Below, in pieces: positions 52,658-62,114 of a stretch of 64,000 nucleotides of DNA. The notes below the pieces were generated by a model. That model searched no databases, was not told the origin of the DNA, and saw only the letters and a program-made list of their open reading frames with translations. The position numbers and the translations under genes were made by a program. Source of the DNA: JAJRPT01 sp964465945 (GTDB lineage Bacteria; Bacteroidota; Ignavibacteria; Kapaibacteriales; UBA2268). Each line of letters starts with the position of its first letter. Within the stretch, counting starts at the first letter, position 1. The stretch spans positions 62,001 through 126,000 of the forward strand of contig CAYXMM010000004.1 in the NCBI GenBank assembly GCA_964465945.1. Reading direction: 5' to 3'.

Positions 52658-53425
52658 ATGAAAGCACTATATATAATATTAATATTAGTTTATACTTCTC
52701 AATCACAGCCATTACGAACGATTGAGAACAACGCATTCGGGTTTGGTGAAAAACTTGAATACGAAATCGGCTATAAGTTTTTAAAAGCTGGGACTGGGTA
52801 TTTTGAAGTGGCAAGCCAGCCGGTAGCATACAAAGGAAATCAGTGTTATGATGTAAATTTTGTAGTAAAGTCATTATCTTCGTTAGAGTGGATTTATAAA
52901 GTAAGGGATTCTTATAGAACTTTAATTGATGTAAATGGTATTTTTCCTTGGCGGTATGCTCAACGAATTAGAGAAGGTAATTACAAAAGAGATATTGTTA
53001 CTGAATTTGACCAAAATAGAAACAAAGCAATCACAAAGAAAGGGAACTATAAAACTCCTCCATTTGTCCATGATATTGTGAGTGCTTTCTTTTATATTAG
53101 AACACTTGACTTAAAAAAGTATAACAAAGGTGATATTATTCCATTAAAAAACTTTTATAAGGATTCAACTTATAATTTAGATGTTAAAGTTTTAGGAAGA
53201 GAAACAATTGAGGTAAAAGCTGGGAAATTTAAAACAATTATTGTAGAACCATTAGTGAAAGAAGGTGGATTGTTTAAAAGTGAAGGCAGAATTATTATTT
53301 GGATGTCAGATGATGATAGGAAAATTCCAGTGAAAGTTGGTACTGAAATATTGATTGGTTTCGTAGGAGCTGAGTTAACTAAATATAGTGGGTTAAGAGG
53401 GAAATTAGATGCTAAAATTGAGTAG
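52658..53425 (+). CDS. DUF3108 exported protein (second copy)
   Basis: This 255-residue secreted protein has a signal (MKALYIILILVYTSQS) and DUF3108 features: FGFGEKLEYEIGYKFLKAGT, a central VRDSYRTLIDVNGIFPWRYA, KTIIVEPLVKEGGLFKSEGR then IIIWMSDDDRKIPVKV, and a C-terminal AELTKYSGLRGKL. It is closer to the common Bacteroidota form than the copy at 44793-45563. It lies between the barrel gene and a LolA-like gene that it overlaps by 17 bases, which hints at a role near lipid or lipoprotein traffic. Confidence 0.88.
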   Translation: MKALYIILILVYTSQSQPLRTIENNAFGFGEKLEYEIGYKFLKAGTGYFEVASQPVAYKGNQCYDVNFVVKSLSSLEWIYKVRDSYRTLIDVNGIFPWRYAQRIREGNYKRDIVTEFDQNRNKAITKKGNYKTPPFVHDIVSAFFYIRTLDLKKYNKGDIIPLKNFYKDSTYNLDVKVLGRETIEVKAGKFKTIIVEPLVKEGGLFKSEGRIIIWMSDDDRKIPVKVGTEILIGFVGAELTKYSGLRGKLDAKIE

Positions 53426-53993
53426 TTTTATATTTATATTTTTATTTGGTATGCCATTATTTTGCTTGAATAAGAATGACATATTTGATAGTATTAAGGA
53501 TAAATATAAAAATGTTGAATCTATTTATATTGAGTTTTATATGAATAATCAACTAAAAAGTATTGGAAAAGTTACTGCTAAAAAAGGTAATAAGTATAAA
53601 ATAGATTTTCAAAATAGGTTAATTTTTTGCAATGGTAAAACTTTATGGAACTACTCAAAAACTGATAACAAAGTCTTAATTTCTAATTTTAAAGAATTAC
53701 AAAATATAAGCTTAGAGAAGTTGTTTTTTAGTGAAATGAAAGAGTCTATTCCAATAGAGTTAAGTAAAGTAAATACAAATGATGAGAATAAAGTATGGGA
53801 ATTAGAATTAAAAAATACTAAAACTAATATGCTATACAATTTATATCTTAATGCAGATTATGATATTGTTTCAATTAAAATTTTAGACTATAAACAAGAA
53901 TGGTTTTTAAAGCAAATTGAAATTAATAAGTCTAATAAGGAAAACTTTGATTTTAATTTAACAGACAAAATGGAAGTAATTGATTTAAGATAA
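53409..53993 (+). CDS. LolA-like periplasmic lipoprotein carrier
   Basis: This 194-residue protein has a signal segment (MLKLSSFIFIFLFGMPLFC). The half-barrel pattern of LolA follows: helix 1 DIFDSIKDKYKNVESIYIEF, then paired strands including KGNKYKIDFQNRLIFCNGKT, LWNYSKTDNKVLISNFKELQ and a C-terminal VWELELKNTKTNMLYNLYLN. LolA carries lipoproteins from inner to outer membrane. No LolB or LolCDE genes are in the window; divergent LolA-like proteins are usual in this phylum. It overlaps the DUF3108 gene by 17 bases and the convergent Memo-like stop by 9. Confidence 0.78.
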   Translation: MLKLSSFIFIFLFGMPLFCLNKNDIFDSIKDKYKNVESIYIEFYMNNQLKSIGKVTAKKGNKYKIDFQNRLIFCNGKTLWNYSKTDNKVLISNFKELQNISLEKLFFSEMKESIPIELSKVNTNDENKVWELELKNTKTNMLYNLYLNADYDIVSIKILDYKQEWFLKQIEINKSNKENFDFNLTDKMEVIDLR

Positions 53994-55193
53994 GTTTGTT
54001 TTTAACCCCATACTACAAATTGATACAGAGGATTTAGTTTGTTCCTCATACCAGAAGTTATAATATAAATTTTTAGAGAAAATTGGATTTGTTAAATCCA
54101 TCATTGCATAAAATGGAAGTATTCCACATACTCTTTTTAATTCATGGTCTGTTCTTACATAATCAAAAAATGTATTTTTGTTTTTAGAATTAATAGAATC
54201 TATTAGACCAATGTCATAATTCATAATTTCTAATTTCTTTTCTTCTGAATCATAATCATCACCAAATTTTAATCCATTATGAGACAAGTCTCCGCTTGCT
54301 AAAAATAGTATTTTTTTACCATATTTTTGAATAGTTTCTTTTATTGAATTTATTATAGTTGTATAATACATACTATTTGTTGGGTAACCACTATTTAAGT
54401 AATCGAATGGAGTTCCGATTAAAATAGGGACTATTTTAATTTTATTTTTAAATAAGTGCTGTAGAAAAATAATATGCAATTCCAATGAATGTTCGTTTAA
54501 ATGAGCTAGGTCGTTGTAATGTATTTTATTATCTGAATTTGCTTCTAATAATTTTAAAAACTCAGCGTCTGTTTCAATGATCCCTAATGGTGTTTTATAG
54601 CTTTTTTTAGTAAACATAAAATCATTTGTTGATTGATAGTGTGCTGTTCCAAATAATATAATGAGTTCAGTATTATTTACATCAATACCATTAAAAGCCT
54701 TAGCGTAAGTTAGGTGGGTATTGTTTCCTGTTCTGTAGTCTAAATGTGGTGCAAAAATCACATTAAATTTTTCTTCAGATTTTTTTGAAGAGTTTAAGAT
54801 TAATTCAATATATTTTTTTAATTCGTCAACATTTTCAGGATACGTTGTTCCAGCACAAACAGCGTCTTTAATATCACTTTCAAGATAATCATCAATTTCT
54901 TTCTTTTTTTGAATATATAAAGAAGTAACTAAAAATAACGAGTTTGCTAAACTATTTATGAAAGATAGTAATAAAGGTATTTTTGCATCTTCATAATTTA
55001 AAATTTTAGCGATGTCTTCTACAGATTTAACTCCATCAATTAATTTAAGTATAGTAATTTCTTCATTTGTAAAAGCAATTCTTTCTTGAATTAGCCCGAT
55101 TTCATCATATACAATGATTAGATTATTTCCGTTGTATTCAACAACATTGTATAATAAATCGTCTCTTAATTTTGGAATTGGTAAGTCGATCAT
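53985..55193 (-). CDS. AmmeMemoRadiSam-B/Memo-family protein with PqqD-like N-terminal domain
   Basis: This 402-residue protein has a C-terminal Memo domain at about residues 115-398: YPENVDELKKYIE, FAPHLDYRTGN with the metal-type His, IILFGTAHYQS, DLAHLNEHSLELHIIFLQHL, LASGDLSHNG and RVCGILPFYAMMDL. Memo enzymes are related to ring-opening dioxygenases; a bacterial AmmeMemoRadiSam set links them with AMMECR1 and radical SAM proteins. Those partners are not here. The first ~105 residues look like a PqqD-type winged helix (ITILKLIDGVKSVEDIAKIL). It follows an SDR gene with a 4-base overlap (ATGA). Confidence 0.78.
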   Translation of the reverse strand: MIDLPIPKLRDDLLYNVVEYNGNNLIIVYDEIGLIQERIAFTNEEITILKLIDGVKSVEDIAKILNYEDAKIPLLLSFINSLANSLFLVTSLYIQKKKEIDDYLESDIKDAVCAGTTYPENVDELKKYIELILNSSKKSEEKFNVIFAPHLDYRTGNNTHLTYAKAFNGIDVNNTELIILFGTAHYQSTNDFMFTKKSYKTPLGIIETDAEFLKLLEANSDNKIHYNDLAHLNEHSLELHIIFLQHLFKNKIKIVPILIGTPFDYLNSGYPTNSMYYTTIINSIKETIQKYGKKILFLASGDLSHNGLKFGDDYDSEEKKLEIMNYDIGLIDSINSKNKNTFFDYVRTDHELKRVCGILPFYAMMDLTNPIFSKNLYYNFWYEEQTKSSVSICSMGLKTNLS

Positions 55194-55894
55194 AAATCAC
55201 CTAACTTAGGTCTGAGAATAATTTCTTCTGGAACCATTCTGTCAGACAAGGATAATTCAAGAATTTCTTTAACAGCAAATCCAATATCTTCTGGAAACAT
55301 CATTCTGCCTACTCTTTCGTTTTTTGTACTACTATCCCACATATCAGATTCGGTTGCACCTGGATAAACGTCAATTATATCAACGCCTTTACCTCTCACC
55401 TCTTGTCGTAATGTTTTAGAAACGACATCTAATGCACTTTTTGATGCTGCGTAAAAAGCATTGTTTTGGAAAATTTTTTTCGACAATACTGAGTTTATGT
55501 TAATTATCTTTCCAAATTTATTGTTAATCATTCCAGGTAGAAATGCCTGTATCATATTGATTGTACCAAAGAAATTAATATTAAATAGCTTATTCACTTC
55601 ATTTATTTCTGATTCTAAGAATGGTTTAAAATAAGCAGTACCTGCATTGTTAATTAAAACATCAATTTGCAAATTATCATTTATTAATTTGTTTTTTAAC
55701 GAGGTTACGTCTTCGATTTGACTAATATCAGCTTTATAATAATTAATATTTTTTTTATTATTTAAAATATTGATGTTATTACGAGAACATATAATTAATT
55801 TACTTACATTAGTGGCTAATTCTTTAGCAGTTGCTAAACCTATTCCCTTTGTTCCACCTGTGATTAAAACGTTTAGTTCGTTCATCTTTTTCAT
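55190..55894 (-). CDS. Short-chain dehydrogenase/reductase
   Basis: This 234-residue classical SDR has the cofactor motif VLITGGTKGIGLATAKELA, the NNAG structural motif, the catalytic Ser in IININSVLSKK and Tyr-x3-Lys in AFYAASKSALDVVS. The cofactor and substrate cannot be told: residues after the glycine motif (SKLIICSRNN, with Arg) favour NADP(H). ATG codons at 55894 and 55885 (MNELNV) are both possible starts. It lies between tsaB (16-base gap) and the Memo-like gene. Confidence 0.88.
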   Translation of the reverse strand: MKKMNELNVLITGGTKGIGLATAKELATNVSKLIICSRNNINILNNKKNINYYKADISQIEDVTSLKNKLINDNLQIDVLINNAGTAYFKPFLESEINEVNKLFNINFFGTINMIQAFLPGMINNKFGKIININSVLSKKIFQNNAFYAASKSALDVVSKTLRQEVRGKGVDIIDVYPGATESDMWDSSTKNERVGRMMFPEDIGFAVKEILELSLSDRMVPEEIILRPKLGDL

Positions 55895-55910
55895 AATTTA
55901 ATCCTTACAA

Positions 55911-56534
55911 TTAAATATTTTTAGGTTTAAAATTTTGAATGTAACTTGGTTGCAAATTAGTAACATCGGTGAAAATTGAATTTTTATATTTGTAATCACT
56001 TATCTCACTTAAATACTCAATTTTGTTTAATTCAATTTCTGAATTAATTACTGAATAATCCCCTACTTTAAAATCATTTCCTATTTCATTAAAGTTGAAG
56101 TTTGAAATGTCAATTAATTGGCAACTATTATTTTCAGTCATATCTTCATTAAAACGGTGATAGTAATAATATGTTGAATGTGATTTTAAAAATATTGATA
56201 TTTTTCTATTTTTATTTCTTAACTGGAAGGCATAACACTCTGTTGAGAGTGATGTTATAAGTTTTGGTTTATTATTAAAACAAATGGCTTTTGCAAAAGC
56301 AACCCCAACCCTAAGACCAGTAAAGCTACCAGGGCCTACATTAACTGAAATTGCCGATAAGTCTAAAACTTTTAAATTATTTAAATTTAAAATTTGATTA
56401 GCACTTTTTGCTAAAAGTTTGTCATGAATATTTTTTGTGTATAAATTCAATTTTGAAATATATTCATTGTTGTTAGTTAATGAAATTCCTAAATATGTAG
56501 ATGAAGTATCAATATTTAATATCAAGTTATTCAA
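55911..56534 (-). CDS. tsaB: tRNA threonylcarbamoyladenosine biosynthesis protein TsaB
   Basis: TsaB partners TsaD and TsaE to put threonylcarbamoyl on A37 of ANN-decoding tRNAs. The ~207-residue protein has the ASKHA-fold start ILNIDTSSTYLGISLTNNNE and the signature AISVNVGPGSFTGLRVGVAF followed by AKAICF. There is no ATG near the N-terminus. TTG codons at 56549, 56534 and 56525 are in frame, and the last gives MILNIDTSS, closest to the family's usual start. I use 56534, which overlaps the mfd stop (56527-56529). TTG initiation and coupling to mfd are inferred. Confidence 0.86.
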   Translation of the reverse strand: MNNLILNIDTSSTYLGISLTNNNEYISKLNLYTKNIHDKLLAKSANQILNLNNLKVLDLSAISVNVGPGSFTGLRVGVAFAKAICFNNKPKLITSLSTECYAFQLRNKNRKISIFLKSHSTYYYYHRFNEDMTENNSCQLIDISNFNFNEIGNDFKVGDYSVINSEIELNKIEYLSEISDYKYKNSIFTDVTNLQPSYIQNFKPKNI

Positions 56535-59500
56535 TCTCGATTCCTTCAATAACTTTATTCAACTTCCATAAAATTTCTATGACTTCTTCTTTTCGCTTTA
56601 TTGGAATTTTTATAGAAAGTTTTTGTTTGTTTTGTAATAATTGAGAACTTCCAATAGTTTGAATGAAATCTAAAAATAATGGAAATATATGGTTATAGAA
56701 ACTGTCGTTATCTGAGTTTGGTAGTTCAATAATAAAATGATTTTCTTTTATTATAATTTTTTCTATTCCTGTTTTGATTGCTTGAATGCGAACTTTTATT
56801 ACATAAAGTAAGTTTTTCAATTCTTGAGGTAATTTTCCAAATTTGTCAACTAATTCTTGTTCAAGTTCATTAAGTTCTTTATTTGATTCAAATTTATATA
56901 AATTTTTATAAATTTCAAATCTTTGAGTATCTGAGCTTATGTAGTCTTCTGGAATTAAGCAATCATCACTTATTTCAATAGCAACGTTTTTGTTAGATAT
57001 ATTTTCTATTAAATTGTTATCGTCTTTCTTAAATAATTCTTTGAACTCTTCATTTTTCAATTCATTGACGGCTTCGTCTAAGACTTTTTGATAAAGTTCA
57101 AACCCTATATCATAAATTGCTCCACTTTGTTCTGCTCCTAATAGATTTCCTGCACCTCTTATTTCCATATCTCTAAGTGCAATTTGAAAGCCGGAGCCAA
57201 GGTCTGTAAATTCTTCTATTGCTTGCAAACGTTTTACAGATGTTTGATTTAATTTGTAATTTTTTGGTATCATAAGATAACAAAATGCTTGTTGATTTGA
57301 CCTTCCAACTCGACCTCGAAGTTGATATAGTTCGGCAAGTCCGAAGTTTTGTGCTTTATTAATAATCATTGTATTTGCATTAGGAATATCAAGACCAGAT
57401 TCAACAATCTTTGTAGTGCATAATACATCTAATTCACCGGAGATAAACTTCTGCATTACATTTTCTAACTCTTTTGATTGCATTTGTCCGTGTGCTAATC
57501 CAAATTTTATTTTTGGATTTGTTTTTTTCAAGTCGAGCATAATAAGTTCTAAATCTTGAATTTTATCATTTACGAAAAAGACTTGTCCACCTCTTTTAAC
57601 TTCATTTGAAATAAACTCATTTACTCTATCTTCTTCCCATTCAACAATTTCGGTATATACAGGAAGACGATTTTTAGGAGGAGTTTCCATCACAGATAAG
57701 TCTCTCGCTCCTAAAAGAGAAAAATTTAAAGTTCTTGGAATTGGAGTTGCGGTTAGAGTTAATGTGTCAATTGATACTCTCATTTCCCTTAATTTTTCTT
57801 TCGCACTGACACCAAATCGTTGTTCTTCATCGACAACTAAAAGTCCTAAGTTTTTAAATTCTATATCTTTACTTAATATTCTGTGTGTACCAATTAATAT
57901 ATCGACCTTACCTAACTTTAAATTTTTAACTATGTCATTTTGCTTCTTTTTAGGAACGAATCTTGATAATACTTCTGTTTTTACTGGATATCTACTTAAC
58001 CTGTCATTAAATGACATAATGTGTTGATGGGCTAATATAGTAGTAGGTACTAAAATAGCAACTTGTTTACCACTTTGAACTGCCTTGAAAGCAGCACGAA
58101 TAGCAATTTCAGTTTTTCCAAAACCAACATCTCCACAAAGTAACCTGTCCATTGGCATAGGCGATTCCATATCTTTTTTTATGTCTTCCGTAGCATTTAG
58201 TTGGTCTATAGTATCATCATAAATAAATGATGCCTCAAATTCTTTCTGCCAAACCGAGTCTTTGTCAAACATAAAACCAGGTTGCATTTTTCTTTTGGCA
58301 TATAGACTAATTAGTTCTCGAGCAATTTCTTTAATTCGTTTTTTATGTCGTATTTTTCTTCTTTCCCATTCGGAAGAACCAAGTTTACTTACTTTCGGAA
58401 CTAACCCTTCTTGTGCTGAATATCTTTGAATTTTGTTTATGTAATTCATATTAACATAAAGCAAGTCTCCACCTTCGAACTCTAATTGAATACAATCTTG
58501 AGTGCTATCCCCTATATTAATTGTTCTAAATCCTTGAAATCTGGCTATGCCTTTATCCTCGTGAACAATATAATCTCCATTTTTTAATGAAGTTAACTCT
58601 TGTAGTAAAGTCCTTGAATTACTTTTAGCATTTTTTGAAGTTTTTTTATTTCTGTTAAAGATTTCATGTTCAGCCAATACTGATATATTATTTAATATAA
58701 ATCCACTGGATAGAAAATTTGGTATCCAAGTTATATTATCTAATATTGGATCAATTTTATTTTCGTCAATATTAAAATCTAATTCTAAACTTGAGTGTAA
58801 AATATTGTAAAGCCGTTCTAAATGTTTTTTAGATTCAAAAGTAAGATAATAAGTAAAGTCGATTTTTTTATCTAAAATATCTTTTGTTAATTCTTTTGCT
58901 GAAGCATTGTAATTCCTTTGTATTTTAGATTTAAAATCATAACTTGCTTTATCTAACCCATTAAATATTATATAATTATTATTATTACTTAATTCTTTTA
59001 GGTTATTGTTATAAAATTCAATATCATCAATAATTAGTCTAAAATTATTCGAAATTAGGTTATAAAAATTTACTTTGGGATTATCGTTAATCTTTGTGTA
59101 TGATGAGATTGAAGCTTGGTTAAGAGATTTAATACTTCTCTGAGAAGTTACATCAAATTCTCGAATAGATTCTATTTCTTCGCCCCATAATTCAATCCTA
59201 ATTGGATGGTCGAAAGTAATTGGAAAGATATCGATTATTCCACCTCTTACAGCGAATTCACCAACTTGACTAACGTAATCAACTCGTTCAAAAGACAATT
59301 CCATTAACTCTGAAATTAGGTTATTAAAGTTATATTTTAACCCTATTTCTAAATTTAACTTTTTAACTTCATAGTCATTTGGGTTTTGAACATTAAGTTC
59401 AAGAATATCTTTATTAATTAATAGAATTAAAGGTTCATTATTGATTATCTTTTTTGTTAAGTCATTTAATATATGATTGATACTATTTGATAAAGATGAT

Positions 59501-59781
59501 TCACTCTTTTTAATATCAAACATTGAGAAAATAGGAATGTTTGTATTCAATGTTTCAAAGTCATTTTGAAACTCAACTGCTTTTTCACTATTTTCGACAA
59601 TAATAATTATCTTATTATAATAATTATTAACTAAGTAATTAATAAAAAAGGACTTTAATGAGCCATTTATATTCTTAATATTTATGTTCTTGTTGGCATT
59701 TAAGTTAGTAATAATTCCAAAATCATCTATAACTTGATAGATTTCATCGCTTAAACTTTTAATATTTTTTTGAATTTTCAA
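56527..59781 (-). CDS. mfd: Transcription-repair coupling factor Mfd
   Basis: Mfd removes RNA polymerase stalled at lesions and recruits UvrA. The 1084-residue protein has the UvrB-like N-terminal module (FAVRGGIIDIFPITFDHPIR) and the RNA polymerase-binding domain (KNGDYIVHEDKGIARFQGF, LEFEGGDLLYV). The RecG-like helicase follows: GDVGFGKTEIA, LVPTTILAHQH, VVDEEQRFG, LTATPIPRTL, and LRGRVGRSNQQAFCYL. The C-terminal TRCF domain (IPEDYISSDTQRFEIYKNL) is present. It begins with TTG at 59781, 2 bases after the mutS2 stop; no ATG is nearby in frame. Confidence 0.96.
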   Translation of the reverse strand: MKIQKNIKSLSDEIYQVIDDFGIITNLNANKNINIKNINGSLKSFFINYLVNNYYNKIIIIVENSEKAVEFQNDFETLNTNIPIFSMFDIKKSESSLSNSINHILNDLTKKIINNEPLILLINKDILELNVQNPNDYEVKKLNLEIGLKYNFNNLISELMELSFERVDYVSQVGEFAVRGGIIDIFPITFDHPIRIELWGEEIESIREFDVTSQRSIKSLNQASISSYTKINDNPKVNFYNLISNNFRLIIDDIEFYNNNLKELSNNNNYIIFNGLDKASYDFKSKIQRNYNASAKELTKDILDKKIDFTYYLTFESKKHLERLYNILHSSLELDFNIDENKIDPILDNITWIPNFLSSGFILNNISVLAEHEIFNRNKKTSKNAKSNSRTLLQELTSLKNGDYIVHEDKGIARFQGFRTINIGDSTQDCIQLEFEGGDLLYVNMNYINKIQRYSAQEGLVPKVSKLGSSEWERRKIRHKKRIKEIARELISLYAKRKMQPGFMFDKDSVWQKEFEASFIYDDTIDQLNATEDIKKDMESPMPMDRLLCGDVGFGKTEIAIRAAFKAVQSGKQVAILVPTTILAHQHIMSFNDRLSRYPVKTEVLSRFVPKKKQNDIVKNLKLGKVDILIGTHRILSKDIEFKNLGLLVVDEEQRFGVSAKEKLREMRVSIDTLTLTATPIPRTLNFSLLGARDLSVMETPPKNRLPVYTEIVEWEEDRVNEFISNEVKRGGQVFFVNDKIQDLELIMLDLKKTNPKIKFGLAHGQMQSKELENVMQKFISGELDVLCTTKIVESGLDIPNANTMIINKAQNFGLAELYQLRGRVGRSNQQAFCYLMIPKNYKLNQTSVKRLQAIEEFTDLGSGFQIALRDMEIRGAGNLLGAEQSGAIYDIGFELYQKVLDEAVNELKNEEFKELFKKDDNNLIENISNKNVAIEISDDCLIPEDYISSDTQRFEIYKNLYKFESNKELNELEQELVDKFGKLPQELKNLLYVIKVRIQAIKTGIEKIIIKENHFIIELPNSDNDSFYNHIFPLFLDFIQTIGSSQLLQNKQKLSIKIPIKRKEEVIEILWKLNKVIEGIEIE

Positions 59782-59783
59782 TT

Positions 59784-62114
59784 TTAAATTTCTATTATTG
59801 TTACTCCTGAGCCACCTTCCACAAGTGTTCCTTCTCTAAAACTTTTAACTAAATGATGATATTGTATAAACTCACGGATAGCAGTTCTTAAAGCTCCAGT
59901 TCCTTTTCCATGAATCACACTAATTTCTGGTATATTGCTTGTAATTGATTCTGATAGAGTTTTATCTAATAATTTTACTGCTTCTTCGGCTCTCATTCCT
60001 CTAATATCTAATTTCGAGACTTCGCCAAATTTGAATTCGTTGTCTTTATACTCTGGTTTTTCTTTAGGTGTATCTTCAGTTTTAACTAATTTTTTAAGCT
60101 TAGTTTTTATTTTAATTCCATTAAAATCAACAACGACATTCTTGTCAATTATTTCAATTATCTGTCCCGCATTGTTGCTATCCTCAACATAAACAAAGTC
60201 CCCAACATTTAAAGTTTGATTTTTTGAAATTGACTTTTGTATTTGAGGTTTTGCTTCTTGAACAATCTTATCCTTTTCAATAATAAACTCTTTTTTAATC
60301 TCAGAAACTGGTTTTTTCTGTTCTTGAATTTCTTGAATTTTATTTTCAATTAGCTTCTGTGCATTTTCTACTATGCTTGCTGCTTCTTCTTTTGATTTCT
60401 GTAATATACTTTCTCTTTTTTCTTGAACTTTACTTAGTTGCTCGTTTAATTTGTTTTCTTTTTCAACTAATAATCTCTTCATTTTCATAGTTTCAATGTT
60501 GTTTTGTTCAAATTCAGAACGAATTTTATAAAGCTCTCTTATACTTTTTTCAATATCTAATTGATTCCCAAATAAGTATTTCTCAGATTTTTTTAGAATT
60601 TCACTATTGAAACCTAGTGATTTTGCTAAATTAAAAGCAAAAGAATTTCCTGGTAAGCCATCTAAAAATTTGTAAGTTGGTTTAAGATTATTTTCATCAA
60701 ATTCAAGGGAAGCATTTTTAACAACTTCCTTATTTAAAGCATAGTTTTTTAACGAAGATTGGTGCGTTGTAACAATAAAATTAATTTTATAATCTATAAG
60801 TGTATCCATTATTCCAGAAGCGAGGGCAGAACCTTCTTGTGGGTCAGTTCCTGAGCAGATTTCATCTATTAAAACAATACTTTTATCATCAGCAATGTCA
60901 ATAATATCTTTAATAATTGATAATTGAGATGAAAAAGTAGATAAATCATTTTCAATAGATTGGTGATCACCGATTGAACAATATACATCTCTTGGATTCA
61001 TTCTGACATTACCAATAGGAAAAATTCCGCTACAAACCATTAATACATTTAAACCTATGGTTTTTAGTGCGACAGTTTTTCCACCTGCATTTGGTCCTGA
61101 GATAATAAATGCCCTTGATTGATTATCAATTTTCAGTGATAAAGGAACTACTTTGTTACTTCCAATTTTATTTACTAATAAAGGGTGTTTGATGTTTTCA
61201 AATTCAATTATATTATCAGTTACTATTGTTGGTTTTTGAGCATTTACACTAAGTGCATATTTAGATTTTGCTATGATATAATCTAATTTTAATAGTATAT
61301 CAGTTGTATATAACAACTTATCAGCATCTATGGCTATTTGTTGCGTTAGAATTTCTAATAATCTATAAATTTCGCGTTTTTCTGCGTTTCTCAGAAGTGA
61401 TATTTTATTATTTAATTCAACAATTTCTTGTGGTTCAAAGAACACTGTATTCCCTGTTGCAGAAACGCCATGAATTATCCCATTATAAGCTCTTTTTGAT
61501 GAAGCTTTTAATGGGATTACAAATCTATCTTCTCTTATAGTAAAAAAGTCGTCTTGTGCTACTTCGACTTCAAGAGATTTTTTTAGAATTTTTTGAATTC
61601 TATCACGTAAGTAATTAGATTTTTCATTAATTTCAACTCTAATTTTCTTTAATTCTACAGAAGCATTATCTTTAATTTCTCCATTTGTTTCAACAATTTC
61701 ATTAATGAATTTTTCTAAGCTTTTATTATAAAATATATTAGAAGTTAGTTCAATTAAATTAGGATAAACTTGATTTATATTTTTAAAATAATTAGAAACT
61801 CTTCTAAAAGAAGAAATCAAATCAAGAATATCTAAAATTTCGTCAGTATTTAAAACAGCATTTATTATCTTTGATTTATTCAGAATGTTAGAATAATCTT
61901 CAAAACCATCAAGTGAAATTGAATCTTCATTAGAGATTAAATCGCACATTTCTGAAACGAAGTTTATTTCAAGTTTTAGTAAATCTTCGTTCTGGAAGGG
62001 TTTAGTTTCTAAAATCTCTTGCTTTGTAGTTTCAGAATATGCAAATTTTGAAATTATATTTAGTAATTGTTTATATTCAAGCTCTTCAAGAGACTTTTCA
62101 TAAATGTCAGACAT
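59784..62114 (-). CDS. mutS2: Endonuclease MutS2 with Smr domain
   Basis: This 776-residue MutS homologue lacks the mismatch-recognition domain. It has an N-terminal core/lever region (LEELEYKQLLNIISKFAYSE), the ABC-type ATPase (ISGPNAGGKTVALKTIGLNV, then IVLIDEICSGTDPQEGSALA), a coiled-coil region and a C-terminal Smr nuclease domain (KLDIRGMRAEEAVKLLDKTL, then ISVIHGKGTGALR). MutS2 acts on recombination intermediates and, in some bacteria, stalled ribosomes. It overlaps yqeY by one base and precedes mfd by 2 bases. Confidence 0.96.
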   Translation of the reverse strand: MSDIYEKSLEELEYKQLLNIISKFAYSETTKQEILETKPFQNEDLLKLEINFVSEMCDLISNEDSISLDGFEDYSNILNKSKIINAVLNTDEILDILDLISSFRRVSNYFKNINQVYPNLIELTSNIFYNKSLEKFINEIVETNGEIKDNASVELKKIRVEINEKSNYLRDRIQKILKKSLEVEVAQDDFFTIREDRFVIPLKASSKRAYNGIIHGVSATGNTVFFEPQEIVELNNKISLLRNAEKREIYRLLEILTQQIAIDADKLLYTTDILLKLDYIIAKSKYALSVNAQKPTIVTDNIIEFENIKHPLLVNKIGSNKVVPLSLKIDNQSRAFIISGPNAGGKTVALKTIGLNVLMVCSGIFPIGNVRMNPRDVYCSIGDHQSIENDLSTFSSQLSIIKDIIDIADDKSIVLIDEICSGTDPQEGSALASGIMDTLIDYKINFIVTTHQSSLKNYALNKEVVKNASLEFDENNLKPTYKFLDGLPGNSFAFNLAKSLGFNSEILKKSEKYLFGNQLDIEKSIRELYKIRSEFEQNNIETMKMKRLLVEKENKLNEQLSKVQEKRESILQKSKEEAASIVENAQKLIENKIQEIQEQKKPVSEIKKEFIIEKDKIVQEAKPQIQKSISKNQTLNVGDFVYVEDSNNAGQIIEIIDKNVVVDFNGIKIKTKLKKLVKTEDTPKEKPEYKDNEFKFGEVSKLDIRGMRAEEAVKLLDKTLSESITSNIPEISVIHGKGTGALRTAIREFIQYHHLVKSFREGTLVEGGSGVTIIEI

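Noticed and set aside
53985..55894. Complete AmmeMemoRadiSam system
   Set aside because: Only the Memo-like part is present; the neighbours are an SDR and tsaB, not AMMECR1 or a radical SAM gene.
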